This document shows positions 62,316 through 64,000 of a stretch of 64,000 nucleotides of DNA, in pieces. Location of the stretch: the NCBI GenBank assembly GCA_009829735.1, contig CM020619.1, positions 12,019,777 to 12,083,776 of the forward strand, given 5' to 3'. Source of the DNA: Pyropia yezoensis. Its lineage: Eukaryota > Rhodophyta > Bangiophyceae > Bangiales > Bangiaceae. The translations under genes were made by a program, and so were the position numbers. Under the pieces are notes generated by a model that had not been told where the DNA came from, ran no database searches, and was given only the letters and a program-made list of their open reading frames with translations. Position 1 is the first letter of the stretch. Each line of letters begins with the position of its first letter.

Positions 62316-63127
62316 AACGCGGCCACGCACCTGTGGTGAGCGTCGCAGGGAAGCGCCATTGCACGGCCTCAGAGGAAGACGCTTGTCCGAGGTGTGGATG
62401 CTGCGGACAACGCGCGCGGTGGCGGTCCTCGGTCGTGGTCGGATCCAGGTTTTCTCGGTCAGGTGCTGTCGCTCACTGTCAGCCTGGTCGGCGTCTCTCA
62501 CTCAGGCGACTTTCGAACGCACATTCGTTGATGCAGGCTATCTCGCTTCGAGAGGGCTCAAGAAAAATGAGGCTTCTATTGTCGTCCGCCACATATGCTC
62601 ACATGTCAGTATAGTTCGGTACGGTAATGATACATGTAGTGAACATTTGGAGACCTCCGCCCCCCCTGCCAACTGACCTGTCCCTGTCTGGAAAATAGGC
62701 CACGTACGTTCGTTGGCGCCCCGGGCACCACATGCAGGCATACCGTCCCAGTCCAGCTGGCCCCGTGGCCGGCGCGCGTGTCCGTGGCGGCGGGTTAAAG
62801 CAGACGTGCGCGGGAGACCAACGCTCGTCGCCCCCGTCTGTTGGCACCCTTGGCGCAGCTGTTACTTGCCTCGGACTGGGCGCCGTGAGGGATCGTGGCA
62901 AACACGCGGTCGTGGGAGCGGACGCCTCTTGACCTTCTGGTCGTCTGCAACGTGGCGCCGTTTGCTGAAAACCAGGCCTCTTCAAGATTACTGCTGTTCA
63001 GTCTGCCTAGGACCAAGCTAGGCGTCGGCGCAGCAGCTCCAAGTCACGCAACCTCACCGCGTGCTGGCGGCGATCGAGCAGGAAGCGTCGCCAGTAGAGT
63101 CTACTGGGGTTCCCTGCCCACGCCGCG
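62316..63127. other. Region upstream of the pogo-like remnant
   Basis: No recognisable domain. It may hold the degraded DNA-binding part of the transposase that follows, but no helix-turn-helix could be read. Confidence 0.35.
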
Positions 63128-63859
63128 TTCAACTTTGACGAGACACGGATAGTGCAGAAGGGGGGCAACATGCAGCTGTGCAGGGTTAAGGCGGCTGGCA
63201 AGGAGAGGGCCAACGTGCGTTCGACGAGGCGCAACAGGGTGGCCTCCTTGCAGAGTTTTGTCAGCACGGACGGCGGGGATCTGCTCAGCGTCTACAGCCT
63301 CAATGGTAGCTTTGGGGAGGCCATCGAGGCGACGGTCAAATTCACCATGGACGAGGTACCCAGCTCGACTCTTGCGACGTGGCCGCGGCTCTTTTGCTGG
63401 ATTGACACGGGCTACCTCGACGCGGACACCTTCAAGGAAGTGCTGGCAGAGGTGGAAGAGGTGTGGAACGTGCGCAACCCGGGCATCCCTGCGCTTCTCT
63501 TTGGCGACCAGCTGGTGGCCCGTCGCCGTGCGGATACTGTGGAGTTTGTTCTTGGGCTTGGCCTCTTTCTGTTCTCCCTGGCCAAGAACACGCCCCATGT
63601 TACCCAGCCACTTGATGAGGCCCCTCTCGGCGTGCTACACCTGGTGACCCCGCAACAACCACGACGAGGCGGTAATGGGACGGCATGCTGACCAAATTCA
63701 ACACGAGACGCGCTGTTGATGGCTGCATACGCTGCTGAGCGCCGCGCCTGCACGAGGTCGGTCATCCGTGGGGCGTTCGATCGCCGGGGTCAGAGGCCGT
63801 CTGCCCCGGAACTGATGCAGGCTAATGTCCGAGCTAACCTGGGCATGGTCGAGACCTGA
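63128..63859 (+). pseudogene. Pogo/Tigger-like DDE transposase remnant
   Basis: The plus frame contains the first catalytic block FNFDETRIVQKGG (from 63128), the second around IPALLFGDQLVARRRADTVE, and the NTPHVTQPLDEAPLG signature that precedes the third acidic site in pogo/Tigger-type DDE-1 proteins. An in-frame TAG lies at 63095 just upstream and a TGA at 63689. After it the same frame resumes as LLMAAYAAERRACTRSVIRG and ends NVRANLGMVET at 63859. Between 63650 and 63718 a neighbouring frame reads better, which suggests two compensating indels. The N-terminal DNA-binding domain is not found. Inactive copy. Confidence 0.72.
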
Positions 63860-64000
63860 TAGACCCCAGAGGAGGCAGCCCGCAGTGCGGCAGCAGCTGT
63901 CATCCAGGCGGCCCAGGAGCGAGTTGCTGACGCACGTGGCAAGGTCGCGAGTGAGCGTGCTGTGGTGCAGCACGGCTTTGTCCACTCCCCCTTCTTGCTC

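Noticed and set aside
1-64000. CRISPR arrays, prokaryotic promoters, ribosome binding sites or operons
   Set aside because: No regularly spaced direct repeats of the right size; spliced genes, an Sm protein and a chromovirus show a eukaryotic nuclear genome.

Overview
The window looks like nuclear DNA of a GC-rich alga. A bangiophycean red alga of the Porphyra/Pyropia type fits best, but this is an inference from gene style. Host genes have very GC-rich coding regions full of Pro, Ala and Gly runs, no or few short GT-AG introns, and compact GC-rich spacers with G or C homopolymers of 20-35 bases. Between them lie less GC-rich blocks that carry transposon-derived sequence. There is no operon logic, and no tRNA, rRNA or CRISPR array was seen. 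Layout: 0.6-2.4 kb (-) encodes a secreted alpha-carbonic anhydrase fused to a hedgehog-type Hint domain. From 5.2 to 9.4 kb two divergent paralogs of an unidentified (DUF3598-like?) family face each other tail to tail, and an internally deleted Tc1/mariner-like element sits between them. Then come SAC1 phosphoinositide phosphatase (9.97-12.1 kb, one intron), a two-exon divergent CRAL-TRIO-like protein (12.97-14.04 kb), a multi-pass membrane protein (17.2-19.3 kb), a putative O-fucosyltransferase broken by a C20/G20 run (19.7-22.5 kb, -), the spliceosomal/decay protein LSM7 in several exons (25.6-26.7 kb), a TBC Rab-GAP (27.4-29.9 kb, -), and a large malectin / Pro-Ala-rich / Cys-rich secreted protein (31.6-36.0 kb, -). 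The accessory half starts near 36.7 kb. It holds a MITE-like element (36.78-37.31 kb), a large P-loop NTPase with a possible C-terminal nuclease fold that resembles Crinkler-RHS-type proteins (38.8-41.6 kb), gene-poor sequence with transposon scraps, a hypothetical tail-anchored protein (46.6-47.9 kb), a YIPF1/2-like protein lacking its last two membrane spans (48.3-49.5 kb, -), and a decayed DUF7869-type transposon protein (50.5-51.7 kb). A Ty3/gypsy chromovirus (-) fills 53.8-61.8 kb: gag, protease, RT/RNase H, integrase and chromodomain, interrupted by frameshifts and one in-frame stop. It also carries a 705-codon ORF on the opposite strand beyond pol. A 500-N gap (61,816-62,315) hides its 5' end. 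The window closes with a decayed pogo/Tigger-like DDE transposase. Among the recognisable host genes several act in the secretory pathway (SAC1, TBC Rab-GAP, YIPF, O-fucosyltransferase, malectin protein, secreted carbonic anhydrase), but nothing shows that they are co-regulated. The most unusual items are the carbonic anhydrase-Hint fusion, the antisense ORF of the chromovirus, and the Crinkler-like NTPase.
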